Source of the DNA: Methyloglobulus morosus KoM1
Lineage (GTDB): Bacteria; Pseudomonadota; Gammaproteobacteria; Methylococcales; Methylomonadaceae
Length of the DNA: 59,370 bases
Reading direction: 5' to 3'
NCBI RefSeq assembly: GCF_000496735.2
Contig: NZ_AYLO01000088.1
Coordinates: 1-59,370 of the forward strand
In this document: positions 1-9,494 of the stretch, piece after piece
How positions within the stretch are numbered: the first letter of the stretch is position 1
Layout of the letters: every line of letters starts with the position of its first letter
Notes under the pieces: generated by a model
What the model was told of the DNA's origin: nothing
The model's input: only the letters and a program-made list of their open reading frames with translations
Databases searched by the model: none
Translations under genes and position numbers: made by a program

Positions 1-117
1 TTAGTCTCGTGGGCTGGTGGAAGAGCTTGAGAAGTTACGCACACAACTAAACCAAACCGAAAATTTCCGAAAGCATAAGGCCTAGTTTCTTATAGATTCG
101 GCCTTTTAATGTCTGAA

Positions 118-176
118 CCGTTCGTGCTGAGCTTGTCGAAGCACACACCGCCTTTTGACAGGCTCAAGGCGAACGG
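118..176. repeat. REP-like imperfect palindrome
   Basis: The stretch starts with CCGTTCG and ends with CGAACGG. Inside, TGAGCTTGTC pairs imperfectly with GACAGGCTCA, so the whole can fold as a long interrupted hairpin. GTTCGTGCTGAGCTTGTCGA-type sequences are familiar from dispersed palindromic repeats in many Proteobacteria. A weaker relative may lie at about 28087-28165. It sits in the 241-nt leader before pmbA; the rest of 1-241 holds no gene I can assign, only short open stretches interrupted by stops. Confidence 0.6.
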
Positions 177-241
177 AAACTTAATACTTCACAAGGCCGA
201 ATCAATAGTGTAGTAAATTAATTTTTTGAAGAGAGAATACC

Positions 242-1570
242 TTGCAAAACCAGGACATTGAGCGTTTAAAAACCATCGTACAAAGCTTACTGGATGAAGC
301 CAAACAACAGGGGGCTTCGGCAGCGGAAGCTGGCTTAAGCCAAGAAAATGGCTTATCCGTTACGGCGCGTATGGGCGAGGTGGAAACCATTGAACACCAT
401 TGCGACCAAGGTCTGGGCATTACCGTTTACTTCGGCCAACGCAAAGGCTCGGCAAGCAGTACGGATTTGTCGCCGGATGCAATTAAGGAAACCGTGGGCG
501 CCGCTTGCAGTATTGCACGTTATACCGGTGAAGATAAGTTTGCGGGCTTGCCGGATCGGGCGTTACTGGCTACGGAATTTCCCGATCTTGACCTCAACCA
601 TCCATGGCCGTTGACGGCGGATGAAGCGATTGCGTTGGCCATTGAATGCGAGGCAGGTGCCTTGGCTGTTCATCCGGATATTACGAATTCGGAAGGTGCG
701 ACGGTCAATACCCATCAAGGGATTCGTGTGTTGGGAAATAGCCTGGGCTTTCTTCAAGGCAGGTTGTCAACCCGCCATTCCATGAGTTGTTCGGTAGTGG
801 CGCAGCGCGGCGACAGTATGCAGCGCGATTATTGGTACAGTGTTGCCAGAAATGCGAAAGCTTTGGAAGCCGCTGCGGCAATTGGCAACAAAGCGGGTGA
901 GCGTGCAATAAGGCGTTTGGAGGCCCGCCGCTTACCTACCCAGCAATGCCCAGTGCTGTATTGCGCCGAAGTGGCTTCGGGTTTGCTAGGCTCCTTGGTA
1001 GGCGCGATCAGCGGGGGCAATCTTTATCGTAAGTCCACCTTTCTACTGAATGCGTTGGATACGCAAATATTTCCCGATTTTGTCCATATTTACGAGCAGC
1101 CCTTGCTTAAAGGGGGCTTGGGCAGTTCGGCTTATGACGGCGAAGGCGTTGCCACACAAACACGGGATATTGTGCGTGACGGTTACCTGCGAGGTTATGT
1201 GTTGAGCACTTATTCTGCCCGTAAGTTGGGCCTGCAGAGTACCGGTAATGCGGGCGGCGTGCATAATTTGTCCATTACAACAGGCGCACATGACTTTCGG
1301 TCCATGCTCGAACTGATGGGCACCGGCTTGTTGGTGACTGAATGTATCGGGCAGGGCGTTAATATGATTAACGGAAATTACTCCCGGGGCGCAGCAGGTT
1401 TCTGGGTGGAGCGTGGCGAAATACAATATCCGGTCGAAGAAATCACCATTGCCGGGAATTTGAAAGACATGTTCAGGAAAATCGTTGCTGTGGGCAATGA
1501 TGTGGATTATCGGGGCAATATCCGCACCGGTTCGATTTTGATTGAACGAATGTCGATTGCGGGGGAATGA
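242..1570 (+). CDS. pmbA: PmbA/TldE family metalloprotease subunit
   Basis: This encodes 442 aa, the usual length for PmbA (TldE). With TldD it forms a metalloprotease that degrades unfolded peptides and matures some RiPPs such as microcin B17. The family is recognisable along the whole length, including the glycine-rich region with NAGGVHNLSI (about residues 336-345) and the C-terminal NGNYSRGAAGFWVERGE stretch. The start is a TTG at 242 behind a purine-rich GAGAGAA; no better ATG precedes the conserved N-terminus. TldD is not in this window. The gene stands alone, convergent with pyrD, with a heptamer repeat between them. It acts in the cytoplasm. Confidence 0.95.
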   Translation: MQNQDIERLKTIVQSLLDEAKQQGASAAEAGLSQENGLSVTARMGEVETIEHHCDQGLGITVYFGQRKGSASSTDLSPDAIKETVGAACSIARYTGEDKFAGLPDRALLATEFPDLDLNHPWPLTADEAIALAIECEAGALAVHPDITNSEGATVNTHQGIRVLGNSLGFLQGRLSTRHSMSCSVVAQRGDSMQRDYWYSVARNAKALEAAAAIGNKAGERAIRRLEARRLPTQQCPVLYCAEVASGLLGSLVGAISGGNLYRKSTFLLNALDTQIFPDFVHIYEQPLLKGGLGSSAYDGEGVATQTRDIVRDGYLRGYVLSTYSARKLGLQSTGNAGGVHNLSITTGAHDFRSMLELMGTGLLVTECIGQGVNMINGNYSRGAAGFWVERGEIQYPVEEITIAGNLKDMFRKIVAVGNDVDYRGNIRTGSILIERMSIAGE

Positions 1571-1575
1571 TGTTT

Positions 1576-1615
1576 AAGGCGAAAGGCGAAAGGCGAAAGG
1601 CGAAAGGCGAAAGGC
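1576..1615. repeat. Tandem heptamer repeat (AAGGCGA x5.7)
   Basis: Five perfect copies of AAGGCGA and a partial sixth (AAGGC) lie just after the pmbA stop and before the convergent pyrD stop. The unit is not a multiple of three codons and the array is wholly intergenic. Arrays of this kind change copy number by slippage. It shows no terminator-like dyad. Confidence 0.95.
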
Positions 1616-1620
1616 TGTTT

Positions 1621-2652
1621 TTAGCCTTGTGGTTTGTGCCTTGCGCCTTCGACAATTTCTCTTATCAACTCCGGGCCCCGGTATATAAGGCCAGTGTAAA
1701 CCTGCACTAAACTCGCTCCTGCGGCAAATTTTTCCTGGGCATCATCGGCATTTAATATGCCGCCTGCAGCGATGATAGGTATTTTTCCCTGCAATTCCGC
1801 CGATAAGCCTTTCACGACTGCGGTGGATTTATCTTTGACGGGGTTGCCGCTCAAGCCGCCTGCTTCTTTGGCAAGTGGATGGTTGGCGATGTCTGTCCTG
1901 TCTATAGTGGTATTGGTGGCGATAACGCCGTCAATCTCAAATTCCAAAAGCAATTTGGCGATTCGGCTGATATCTTCGCCCGTCAAGTCGGGCGCAATTT
2001 TCAATGCCAGGGGTACGTATTTGCCGTGTTCCCGTTGGAGTTTAAGCTGCTCTTCCTTGAGGGTGGCAATCAACTTTCTGCTTTCGTCGCCTTGCTGTAA
2101 CTGACGCAGGTTTTGTGTATTGGGCGAAGAAATATTGATTGTAATGTAACTGGCGGCAGGATAAGCCTTACGCAAGCCGATAAGATAATCATCGACGGCT
2201 TTCTCAATCAACGTATCAAAATTTTTGCCGATATTTATTCCCAAAATTCCCTTGTAGTTGCTTTTTTTAACTTGGGTGAGAAGGTGATCTATTCCCAAAT
2301 TATTGAAGCCCATTCGATTAATGATGGCTTGATGCTCAGGTAGCCTGAACAAACGCGGTTTGGGATTGCCCGCCTGCGGCCTGGGCGTTACCGTACCGAT
2401 TTCGATAAATCCGAAACCTAATGCCGCCAGCGCATCAATATAATAGCCATTTTTGTCCAGCCCTGCGGCAAGTCCGACCGGATTTTTAAAATCCAGGCCC
2501 ATCACCTTGACCGGCTTGTCTTTAAGCGTTGGATAAAGCCGTTTACTTAGGCCAGAAACATAGGCGGCTTTTAATAGTTTAAGCGTAACCGTATGGGCGG
2601 TTTCTGCATCTAGCGTAAATAGTAGGGGACGGATTAAGGAATAAATGTTCAT
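1621..2652 (-). CDS. pyrD: Dihydroorotate dehydrogenase (quinone), class 2
   Basis: This membrane-associated FMN enzyme oxidises dihydroorotate to orotate with quinone, the fourth step of pyrimidine synthesis. I place the start at the ATG at 2652 ([17 protein letters not shown]), which matches the N-terminal helical quinone-binding arm of class 2 enzymes and gives 343 aa. The reading frame is open to 2703, but those extra 17 residues are not family-like. Visible motifs are [13 protein letters not shown] (FMN site), [11 protein letters not shown] with the class 2 catalytic serine, GVIATNTT, and AAGG near the C-terminus. It lies downstream of thiO on the same strand with a gap of about 150 nt. 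Confidence 0.95.
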   Translation of the reverse strand: MNIYSLIRPLLFTLDAETAHTVTLKLLKAAYVSGLSKRLYPTLKDKPVKVMGLDFKNPVGLAAGLDKNGYYIDALAALGFGFIEIGTVTPRPQAGNPKPRLFRLPEHQAIINRMGFNNLGIDHLLTQVKKSNYKGILGINIGKNFDTLIEKAVDDYLIGLRKAYPAASYITINISSPNTQNLRQLQQGDESRKLIATLKEEQLKLQREHGKYVPLALKIAPDLTGEDISRIAKLLLEFEIDGVIATNTTIDRTDIANHPLAKEAGGLSGNPVKDKSTAVVKGLSAELQGKIPIIAAGGILNADDAQEKFAAGASLVQVYTGLIYRGPELIREIVEGARHKPQG

Positions 2653-2808
2653 AGGTGGCATGTTATGGTTTTTGAGTACGGCAAACACGTGACTCTTCGG
2701 CAACCGATAGAATAGAACGCGGATGATGCTGACCTGACTGTTTTGCGTTTAATAATAAAGCCTTTAAAACCAGTTCTATCCGTGTTATTTCGTTATAGAG
2801 GGTAAAAG

Positions 2809-3906
2809 CTAAACCAACCTGTCTAACCGATAAGCGCCAGGATCAACTGAAGTGGGACGGCCTAATGTAAGGTCGGCCATCAACTGGGCCGATGCGGGCG
2901 CCATCGCTAGCCCGTTCCTGAAATGGCCGGCATTGATGCTTAAATTACTTATTTCATTGTGCTTGCCTATATAAGGTACGCCGTTTTGGGTGCCCGGTCT
3001 TATCCCGGCCCAATGCTTGACCAAAGGAAAGCCCTTTAAGGCGGGCAGTAATTTCAGTGCGAAGTCGTCAATTAGGTTTTTTGCTTCGGATGTTGTGGTT
3101 TTGTCATAGGTGTTTGTTTCAACCGTACTGCCAGCCAGGATATGCCCGTCTAAACGTGGTATGAGGTAGTGTCCATCATCTAGCACGATCCACCGCAAAG
3201 TGCCTGGTTTGGCGGCGTACAACAGCATTTGCCCTTTCACAGGTGTAATCTGGGGCCGATTATTTCGCAGGGCAGGAAAAAACTGGGCCATCAGTTGAGA
3301 TGTCCATGCGCCAGCAGAAATGATTAGCTGGTTAATCGGCAATGTCCCTCGATTGGTGTCAAGTGAGGTGACCTTATTGTGCGAAATATTGACCGCATTA
3401 AGCCGACAGTTTTCTAGTAACTTGACGCCTTTTTGCAGCAGGTCTTGTTTTAGCGATTTAAGCAGTCGAGGGTTGCGAATTTGGGCGATATGGGGCAAAT
3501 ATAAAGGGTTTATAGTTGTGGCTCCCAGCTCATTGAAGCCATGATCAATTTCTTCAAACACAATGTTATTGTGATTGCACCAATTTATTGCGGCAGTTAT
3601 GTCAGGAACTTTAGTCATTAATAAGCCGCAGGGATTCCATTCAGGATCGATCCCTGTGTCTTCAAATAACTGTGCAGCCAAATTCGGGTACAAGCCCAAG
3701 CTTTGCGTAACCAAGTGTGTAATGGCTGGATTTTGTCGCCAGGGATAAAGCGGCAACAAGATGCCGCCACCTGCCCAGGAAGATTCCTGTCCCAGAAACC
3801 CTTTGTCAATCAGGGTGACGGTCGCACCTGCACTAGAGAGTTCGCGGGCAGTCATCAGCCCTATAACGCCGCCGCCTATGACGGTAATGTCTACACTTGT
3901 TGTCAT
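2809..3906 (-). CDS. thiO: Glycine oxidase ThiO
   Basis: This is a 365-aa FAD-dependent oxidase of the DAO family. ThiO converts glycine to iminoglycine for building the thiazole of thiamine. The N-terminus has the dinucleotide-binding signature VIGGGVIGLMTARELSSAG (residues 9-27), followed by QESSWAGGGILLPLYPW, typical of ThiO. Near the C-terminus, HWAGIRPGTQNGVPYIG and GHFRNGLAMAP match the substrate and FAD regions of the family. No other thiamine gene is adjacent, so the ThiO call rests on sequence; a related amino-acid oxidase is possible but less likely. It ends 156 nt before the pyrD start and may be co-transcribed with it. Confidence 0.88.
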   Translation of the reverse strand: MTTSVDITVIGGGVIGLMTARELSSAGATVTLIDKGFLGQESSWAGGGILLPLYPWRQNPAITHLVTQSLGLYPNLAAQLFEDTGIDPEWNPCGLLMTKVPDITAAINWCNHNNIVFEEIDHGFNELGATTINPLYLPHIAQIRNPRLLKSLKQDLLQKGVKLLENCRLNAVNISHNKVTSLDTNRGTLPINQLIISAGAWTSQLMAQFFPALRNNRPQITPVKGQMLLYAAKPGTLRWIVLDDGHYLIPRLDGHILAGSTVETNTYDKTTTSEAKNLIDDFALKLLPALKGFPLVKHWAGIRPGTQNGVPYIGKHNEISNLSINAGHFRNGLAMAPASAQLMADLTLGRPTSVDPGAYRLDRLV

Positions 3907-4214
3907 GGAAATGGTGGGGAATTGGAGGATTTCACTTGCTGATAAGGCTTTTTTAAATTAACCTAAAGAGTATCACAAAAATAACGGGAAATTATTGCGT
4001 AGTTATTTGTGATTATTGTTGCTGTTTGGCGACAATGCAACAAAATAGTTAGAAATGTATTTTAACCGGTTGATTAATAATAAAAAAATAATCCAATAAA
4101 AATTATACAAAAACTTGTAGAGATTCAATTTTACTGCTAGTATTAGCTCCGTAGGAAAGTTTTGTTGTAATAAAGCAAATTTTTGTAAAATAACAACCTC
4201 ATGAGGGGGGAACA
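3907..4214. promoter_or_regulatory. AT-rich divergent leader of thiO and an outer-membrane protein gene
   Basis: These 308 nt separate divergent genes and are markedly AT-rich, with runs such as AATAATAAAAAAATAATCC. The outer-membrane protein gene has a strong Shine-Dalgarno, GAGGGGGGAA (about 4203-4212). Promoters for both directions must lie here, but no single -35/-10 pair stands out. A 70-codon minus-strand frame across it has no family or codon signature and is not called. Confidence 0.5.
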
Positions 4215-5177
4215 ATGATGAATAAAACTAAACTGGCACTAAGCATTGCCACAGCTACTTTGACAGTGGCGGGTGTCTTAGTACCACAACAAGCGGTTGC
4301 GGGCACACGAGCCCAACACCACGCGGAAGCAGCGGCTATGGCCAGCAAAGTCGATGTCTTGGAAGCACAATTGCGCGCTATGCAGGATGAAATGAGCAGC
4401 TTGAGAGCCGCATCAGCCCAAAGCGGTGATTCAGCCAAAGTCCAGGAATTGGATGCTTGGATGCAAGAGTCAAAGGCTAAACCTGCCAAAGTCGTACACG
4501 ACAACATGATCTTCTTCCGTGGCGGTTATGCACGTAATGACAGCAAAAGAAATGACCTTTTAACAGGCAATCAATTTGCGGGTAATGCGCTTGGTGGTAA
4601 CGTAACCAACAAAGACGGTTGGTACGTTGGTGCTGGTTTCGATTTCGGCTTGACGGACGATGTCTGGGGCATGATGGCTAACACCGAAGTCGATGCCGAA
4701 TTAATGTTTGAATACAAAAATTTCGGTGCAAAAGGCTTTAAAAATGCAGCGGTCTCGTCTGCGTTAAAAGCCCAACCTGGTGGTCAAACAAACAACAACC
4801 CATTATGTACACTGATTAACTTGGCGGCGAATGGTGGTACTGGTTCGGTTACAGGAGCGGCAGGCCAAGGGTCGTGCGACAGTGTCACTGTGAGCCAATT
4901 CACCGTCACGGCAGCACCTAAAATTAAATTCATGAAAGGCAGCAAATTCAGGCCTTGGCTTATTCCAGTGGGCTTAGGTATCCATGTTGTCAGCCCACCC
5001 TCTAACGGTGTAACCGTATTGAATCCAGGCATGATGTTCGGTACAGGTGCTGAGTATGCCTTGTGGAAAGACATCAAAATCGGTGCTGACGTACGTTACC
5101 ATTTAACAGGAAGAAGTGTTGACGGTGTCAACACCAACGGCTTGACTGCCGGTGGTTACTTGGGTATAGGTTTCTAA
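4215..5177 (+). CDS. Outer-membrane beta-barrel protein with N-terminal coiled coil
   Basis: This encodes 320 aa. Residues 1-29 form a signal peptide ending in AVAG. A short coiled coil follows (about residues 35-75, with VDVLEAQLRAMQDEMSSLRA), then a beta-rich part with alternating aromatic and glycine residues and a terminal phenylalanine (YLGIGF), typical of a small barrel. A Cys pair (PLCTLIN, GQGSCDS) sits in a glycine/serine/threonine-rich loop region. The architecture resembles porins that use a periplasmic coiled coil, but I cannot name the family. The strong Shine-Dalgarno, single-gene unit and strong terminator suggest high expression. Start: the second ATG (4218) is possible too. 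Confidence 0.75.
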   Translation: MMNKTKLALSIATATLTVAGVLVPQQAVAGTRAQHHAEAAAMASKVDVLEAQLRAMQDEMSSLRAASAQSGDSAKVQELDAWMQESKAKPAKVVHDNMIFFRGGYARNDSKRNDLLTGNQFAGNALGGNVTNKDGWYVGAGFDFGLTDDVWGMMANTEVDAELMFEYKNFGAKGFKNAAVSSALKAQPGGQTNNNPLCTLINLAANGGTGSVTGAAGQGSCDSVTVSQFTVTAAPKIKFMKGSKFRPWLIPVGLGIHVVSPPSNGVTVLNPGMMFGTGAEYALWKDIKIGADVRYHLTGRSVDGVNTNGLTAGGYLGIGF

Positions 5178-5223
5178 GGAAACAGAATACGATACGGATA
5201 TCGTCTAATAGGGATGTTAAAAC

Positions 5224-5253
5224 AAAAGGGGGGCGTAAGCCCTCCTTTTTTTT
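5224..5253 (+). terminator. Rho-independent terminator of the outer-membrane protein gene
   Basis: AAAAGGGGGGC and GCCCTCCTTTT pair with one G-U around a GTAA loop, followed by a T run. It lies 47 nt after the stop codon. Confidence 0.9.
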
Positions 5254-5364
5254 GTCCCTTACTTTAAAGAGTTGGTTACTTACTGCCCTCGTTTAGTGGT
5301 ATAAAGGCTTTGTCCAATACATTAAGATGGCTTGTTAGCTTTTTTAATCCAACCGAACAATTGA

Positions 5365-6318
5365 ATGAAAAACCTGTATCCTGAAATAAGCCCTTACCGT
5401 ACGTTTTTTCTTGACACGGGAAGCCAACATGCGGTCTACGTCGAGTTAAGCGGCAATGGCGATGGAATCCCGGTTGTTTTTCTGCACGGCGGCCCTTGTT
5501 CTGGCACTAAGCCCGACCATCGGCGGTTTTTTAATCCTGGTCTTTATCAGATTATCCTGTTCGACCAACGCGGTTGTGGGCAATCCTTGCCGTTTGGCGA
5601 ACTGGCTTACAATACCACGCAAGATTTAATCGATGACATGGAGCGCATTCGGGTTCGGCTGGGCATCAAAAAATGGCTGGTGTTCGGTGGGTCCTGGGGT
5701 GGGGCATTAGGGTTGTTATATGCCCAACAGCATCAGGATAAAGTACTGGGGTTAATTATTCGCGGCGTGTTTCTGGCACGGCAGCAGGATATGGAGTGGT
5801 TTGTTACATTGGGTGCAAACCGCATTTATCCAGAGCAATGGCAATGCTTGGTTGATTGCGTTCCGAAAGATGCCCGGAATAATCTTGTAGGCGAATTATG
5901 GAATGCGATCAATGGTGAAAATACAGCGATAAAGGCAAAGGTCGCTAAGGAATGGCAAGCATGGAATGGGCAGTTGGCGATGGGTAAAGCTTACCAGCCG
6001 CAGAACCCAAATGAACCGGTTTCCGATGCGATGATAGAACAGGTTCGCATGGAGATCCATTACGCCTGTCATCATTATTTTATTGAAGAGAATCAAGTGA
6101 TCGAGAATTGTGGCGGTTTACAAAACATTCCAACAACGATTATTCATGGGCGTTATGACCTCGTCTGCCCGATGGAAGCAGGCTTGAGCTTACACCATGC
6201 TTTGCCTAGGGCAGAATTCATTGTCTTGCCCAATGCGGGCCATGTCGCCCAACATGAAGAGATGATTGATGCCTTGGTCTCTGCAACTGACCGCTTTGCC
6301 GATCTCCACGCTATATAA
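5365..6318 (+). CDS. pip: Prolyl aminopeptidase (proline iminopeptidase)
   Basis: This is a 317-aa alpha/beta-hydrolase of peptidase family S33, which removes N-terminal proline from peptides in the cytoplasm. It shows the oxyanion-hole region FLHGGP, the FDQRGCGQS motif, the nucleophile elbow GGSWGG (catalytic Ser about residue 110), a late Asp in HGRYDLVCP and the His in NAGHVAQH. The usual HGGPGSG is HGGPCSG here, a Gly-to-Cys change next to the oxyanion hole. Length matches the family. Its stop overlaps the ubiX start by one base, so the two genes are translationally coupled. Confidence 0.93.
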   Translation: MKNLYPEISPYRTFFLDTGSQHAVYVELSGNGDGIPVVFLHGGPCSGTKPDHRRFFNPGLYQIILFDQRGCGQSLPFGELAYNTTQDLIDDMERIRVRLGIKKWLVFGGSWGGALGLLYAQQHQDKVLGLIIRGVFLARQQDMEWFVTLGANRIYPEQWQCLVDCVPKDARNNLVGELWNAINGENTAIKAKVAKEWQAWNGQLAMGKAYQPQNPNEPVSDAMIEQVRMEIHYACHHYFIEENQVIENCGGLQNIPTTIIHGRYDLVCPMEAGLSLHHALPRAEFIVLPNAGHVAQHEEMIDALVSATDRFADLHAI

Positions 6319-6890
6319 TGCAAAAAAAACGCTTGATCATTGCTATAACCGGTGCGACGGGTGCCGTTTATGGAGTCAGGATGCTCCAAGTTTTACGGGA
6401 GCAGGGCGAATGGGAAGCGCATTTCCTCATCTCGGATGCCGGCGTAGTCAGCTTAAAACATGAAATGGGCATGAAGCGGTCTGAATTGTCCGAATTGGCC
6501 GATGTCAGTCACGGAATTGACGAAATAGGGGCCAGCATTGCCAGCGGCGGCTTTAAGACGGAAGGGATGGTTATCGCACCTTGTTCGATGAAAACACTGG
6601 CTGCGGTGGCGCACGGTTTTGGGGATAATCTGATTTCGCGCGCGGCTGATGTCGTACTTAAAGAACGGCGCCGTTTGGTGTTAATGCCCAGAGAAACGCC
6701 GCTCAATCTAATTCATATCAGGAATATGGCGACAGTCGCTGAAGCTGGCGGTGTTATTTTCCCACCCATGCCCGCTTTTTATAACAAAACAGACGCGTTA
6801 TCTGCGATGGTTGACGAAACGGTGGGGAGGGTATTGGAACTATTTGGCGTTAATGTCGAGGGTCTGTATAAGCCTTGGGAAGGGATGTGA
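6318..6890 (+). CDS. ubiX: Flavin prenyltransferase UbiX
   Basis: This 190-aa enzyme makes prenylated FMN from dimethylallyl phosphate and FMN, the cofactor of the UbiD decarboxylase in ubiquinone synthesis. Visible motifs are ITGATGAVYG (residues 8-17, phosphate/FMN loop), the APCSMKTLAAVAHG region, and LKERRRLVLMPRETPLN, which holds the conserved Arg/Glu residues of the family. The ATG overlaps the TAA of the preceding peptidase (TAATG). UbiD is not in the window. The gene converges with a small membrane protein gene only 3 nt away. Confidence 0.96.
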   Translation: MQKKRLIIAITGATGAVYGVRMLQVLREQGEWEAHFLISDAGVVSLKHEMGMKRSELSELADVSHGIDEIGASIASGGFKTEGMVIAPCSMKTLAAVAHGFGDNLISRAADVVLKERRRLVLMPRETPLNLIHIRNMATVAEAGGVIFPPMPAFYNKTDALSAMVDETVGRVLELFGVNVEGLYKPWEGM

Positions 6891-6893
6891 TTT

Positions 6894-7208
6894 TTAGCCG
6901 TTACCAAACAGTACGTAACCCAAGTAGCCCAATACACTGATCATAATGACGGCGGTCAGTGCCAACACAAGAGTGTATTTCCTGTCGACGTTGGCGTATT
7001 TTTTCTCGATGTCCGCCAGCCGATTGTCGAACTCGGGATAATAATCGTCCTCATAGTGATCTTTGGGATTTTTGTTGTGTGCCACCGCTGAAGGGACAAA
7101 GTCAAAATCTTCTTCCAACTCCTTGAGAAAAGCATTGAAGCGTTGTTCCAACTCCAATATTTGGGCATCCAACTGCTTATTCATTTTATCTTTATGTTCG
7201 TTTTCCAT
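6894..7208 (-). CDS. Small membrane protein with charged cytoplasmic domain
   Basis: This encodes 104 aa. Residues 1-35 are predicted coiled coil (KQLDAQILELEQRFNAFLKEL), a charged middle part follows, and residues 80-101 form a single C-terminal membrane segment. The topology suggests a tail-anchored protein with its body in the cytoplasm. I do not recognise a family. It is convergent with ubiX and divergent from the H4MPT operon. The amphipathic codon pattern and the start with the purine-rich context support a real gene. Confidence 0.65.
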   Translation of the reverse strand: MENEHKDKMNKQLDAQILELEQRFNAFLKELEEDFDFVPSAVAHNKNPKDHYEDDYYPEFDNRLADIEKKYANVDRKYTLVLALTAVIMISVLGYLGYVLFGNG

Positions 7209-7382
7209 CGCGTATCATAACCTTGAATTGAGTGGGCAGATTTTGTGTTGACCAAATAGCTGTTTGTCCAATTATAGTACCAATAAAGAAATTTGCCTCT
7301 GTGTTTTTTTAATGTGAATCATTAAAACTGCCGTTTGTTAAGGATTCTAAGTGTGTGATGCGTCAAAGGTATTGGAGGTGAT

Positions 7383-8504
7383 TTGACAAATCGACCTCTT
7401 GATCCTGGTTATATTCTTGTCGTTGCGAAATCCGCGCGTATGCTTGTGCAAGCGGCTCGGCAATCGGGAATGAAACCGTTAGCGATTGACCTTTGGGGTG
7501 ATAAAGACACGCAATGTTGTGCAGAAGAATCGCAACAAATCCCTTCTTTAGCAGAAGAACATTTGCTTCCGGCCCTTGAGTACTTCATTAATAGGTATCC
7601 GGTAACTCGAGCAATTTATGGCAGTGGTTTTGAACGCTGCCTCAAGAGTTTGGCTTGCATCAATGATCGCCTGACATTACTTGGAAACCATCCTGATGTT
7701 TTTGCGAAGCTGCATGATAAAACCGCGTTTTTCTCGTTATTAGGGACATTGGGGATACCTTATCCCGACGTTTCGTTCCATAGACCAAATTCAAACGAGG
7801 GCTGGCTGATTAAGCCCACGCAAAGCCAGGGCGGGGTGGGGATAAGGCGATATCGGCCAAGTGAATACATCGAAGAACCAAACTATTGGCAAAAATATCA
7901 AGAAGGCGAGCCGCATTCGGTATTATTTCTTGCCGATGGCAACCGCAGCCAAATTATAGGATTTAATCGGCAATGGGCTGTCGCGTTGAGTAAAAAAGAT
8001 GAATTTATTTTTTCAGGGATAATTAACAGCACTGACTTAGCCTGTGAGCAAAAACATCGACTAAGCGAATGGTTGGATGTGCTAGTGTCGGCATTATCAC
8101 TCAAAGGGTTAAATTCCCTTGATTTTATTCAATACCGGCAAGTCAGTTATGTGCTAGAGATAAACCCCAGGCCGCCTGCCAGTATGCAATTGTACGATGC
8201 CGACTTATTTACCCGTCACCTCAAGGCGTGTCAGGGTGAATTGCTAGAACATCACCCAAACCCGATTGGTTTTAAGGGGTATCAAATCCTCTATGCGCAG
8301 GATGAAATGCAAATTCCCGATGGTTTTATATGGCCTGAAGAGGTTGTGGACATACCCCATGCGGGCAGCATAATTAGTACGGGCCAGCCGATTTGCAGTA
8401 TTATTACGCAGTCACAAGAACCGGATAAGGTTCTGGAGCAATTACGAATTAGGCAAGAATTTATCATCAACGAACTGAACAGGTTTCAAATTCATGGAAT
8501 ATAG
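7383..8504 (+). CDS. ATP-grasp ligase of the H4MPT gene cluster (orfY type)
   Basis: This encodes 373 aa with an ATP-grasp fold: [17 protein letters not shown] (nucleotide-binding loop, about residues 139-155) and [13 protein letters not shown] (metal-binding Glu/Asn, about residues 256-268). An ATP-grasp gene called orfY sits next to mch in methylotrophs and is thought, from linkage and mutants, to help make H4MPT or methylofuran; the reaction is not something the sequence shows. The start is a TTG at 7383, four bases after the perfect Shine-Dalgarno GGAGG, and no ATG is better placed. It opens a tightly packed run: mch starts inside its last 11 bases. Confidence 0.85.
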   Translation: MTNRPLDPGYILVVAKSARMLVQAARQSGMKPLAIDLWGDKDTQCCAEESQQIPSLAEEHLLPALEYFINRYPVTRAIYGSGFERCLKSLACINDRLTLLGNHPDVFAKLHDKTAFFSLLGTLGIPYPDVSFHRPNSNEGWLIKPTQSQGGVGIRRYRPSEYIEEPNYWQKYQEGEPHSVLFLADGNRSQIIGFNRQWAVALSKKDEFIFSGIINSTDLACEQKHRLSEWLDVLVSALSLKGLNSLDFIQYRQVSYVLEINPRPPASMQLYDADLFTRHLKACQGELLEHHPNPIGFKGYQILYAQDEMQIPDGFIWPEEVVDIPHAGSIISTGQPICSIITQSQEPDKVLEQLRIRQEFIINELNRFQIHGI

Positions 8505-9477
8505 CGCCAGCGTCAATAAACTAGCCCAACCTTTAGTGAAAGCCCTGCTCGATAATGCTGCCGCCCTGCGGATAGGCGTTGAGCAATTAAAGAACGGTTG
8601 TACCGTCATTGATGCCGGAATCCAAGTGCCGGGCGGACTAGAATCCGGACGCATTATCGCCGAAATCTGTATGGGAGGATTGGGCAAGGTATCGATTAGC
8701 CAACGTGCATACACGGAGAATTGGCCTTTATCGGTGAATGTGACTTCCAGTAATCCGGTGCTGAGTTGCCTGGGCAGCCAATATGCGGGCTGGAGTTTGT
8801 CCCATGAAAAATATTACGCACTGGGTTCTGGGCCTGCACGCGCCATGGCTACCAAGTTGAAAGAGGGCAAGCAGGAGCCGGTGGAAGAGTTGTATAAGGA
8901 GTTGGCTTATCAAGATAAGGCCGAAAGCGCTGTTCTGGTTATAGAAAACGATGCTATCCCGCCTATTGAAATTGTCGAAAAAGTGGCTGCCGCCTGCAAC
9001 ATCGCCCCATCAAAACTGACGATTATCGTCACGCCTACCAGCAGTTTGGCGGGGTGTGTGCAAGTGGTGTCGCGGGTGCTGGAAGTCGCTATGCACAAGG
9101 CCCATGCGCTGCATTTTCCTTTGGAAAACATTATAGACGGCAGCGGCAGTGCACCCGTGTGCCCGCCGCATCCTAAGTTTGTCAAGGCGATGGGGCGCAC
9201 CAACGACGCGATCCTGTTTGCAGGACAAGTGCATATTTTTGTCAAAGGTGCAGATGAAGCGGCGCAACAATTGGCGAATGACTTGCCCAGTTCGACATCG
9301 AAAGATTACGGCAAGCCGTTTGCCGAAATTTTTAAGCAATATGAATATGATTTCTTCAAGATCGATGCCATGTTGTTCAGTCCTGCTTCGGTGATTGTGA
9401 CCGCAGTGGAATCCGGCAACAGTTTTCGTGCAGGCAAGTTGGATAATGCTTTATTGGACCAGTCATTTGGGGCGTAG
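8494..9477 (+). CDS. mch: Methenyltetrahydromethanopterin cyclohydrolase
   Basis: This 327-aa enzyme interconverts methenyl-H4MPT and formyl-H4MPT in the formaldehyde oxidation pathway of methylotrophs. It is homologous to the archaeal enzyme and of family length. Recognisable stretches are [18 protein letters not shown] near the N-terminus, [10 protein letters not shown], and [14 protein letters not shown] with the region rich in active-site residues, followed by [13 protein letters not shown]. It overlaps the upstream ATP-grasp gene by 11 bases and is followed 17 nt later by a small membrane protein gene. It acts in the cytoplasm. Confidence 0.98.
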   Translation: MEYSASVNKLAQPLVKALLDNAAALRIGVEQLKNGCTVIDAGIQVPGGLESGRIIAEICMGGLGKVSISQRAYTENWPLSVNVTSSNPVLSCLGSQYAGWSLSHEKYYALGSGPARAMATKLKEGKQEPVEELYKELAYQDKAESAVLVIENDAIPPIEIVEKVAAACNIAPSKLTIIVTPTSSLAGCVQVVSRVLEVAMHKAHALHFPLENIIDGSGSAPVCPPHPKFVKAMGRTNDAILFAGQVHIFVKGADEAAQQLANDLPSSTSKDYGKPFAEIFKQYEYDFFKIDAMLFSPASVIVTAVESGNSFRAGKLDNALLDQSFGA

Positions 9478-9494
9478 CCGTCTCTATTGCAGCA

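Noticed and set aside
1-90. Possible end of an upstream gene at the left edge
   Set aside because: Frame 2 reads a short charged peptide to a TAG at 80-85, but the same frame has a stop at bases 2-4, and no family is recognisable.
4003-4215. 70-codon minus-strand frame upstream of the outer-membrane protein gene
   Set aside because: AT-rich low-complexity peptide, no Shine-Dalgarno, spans the likely promoter region.
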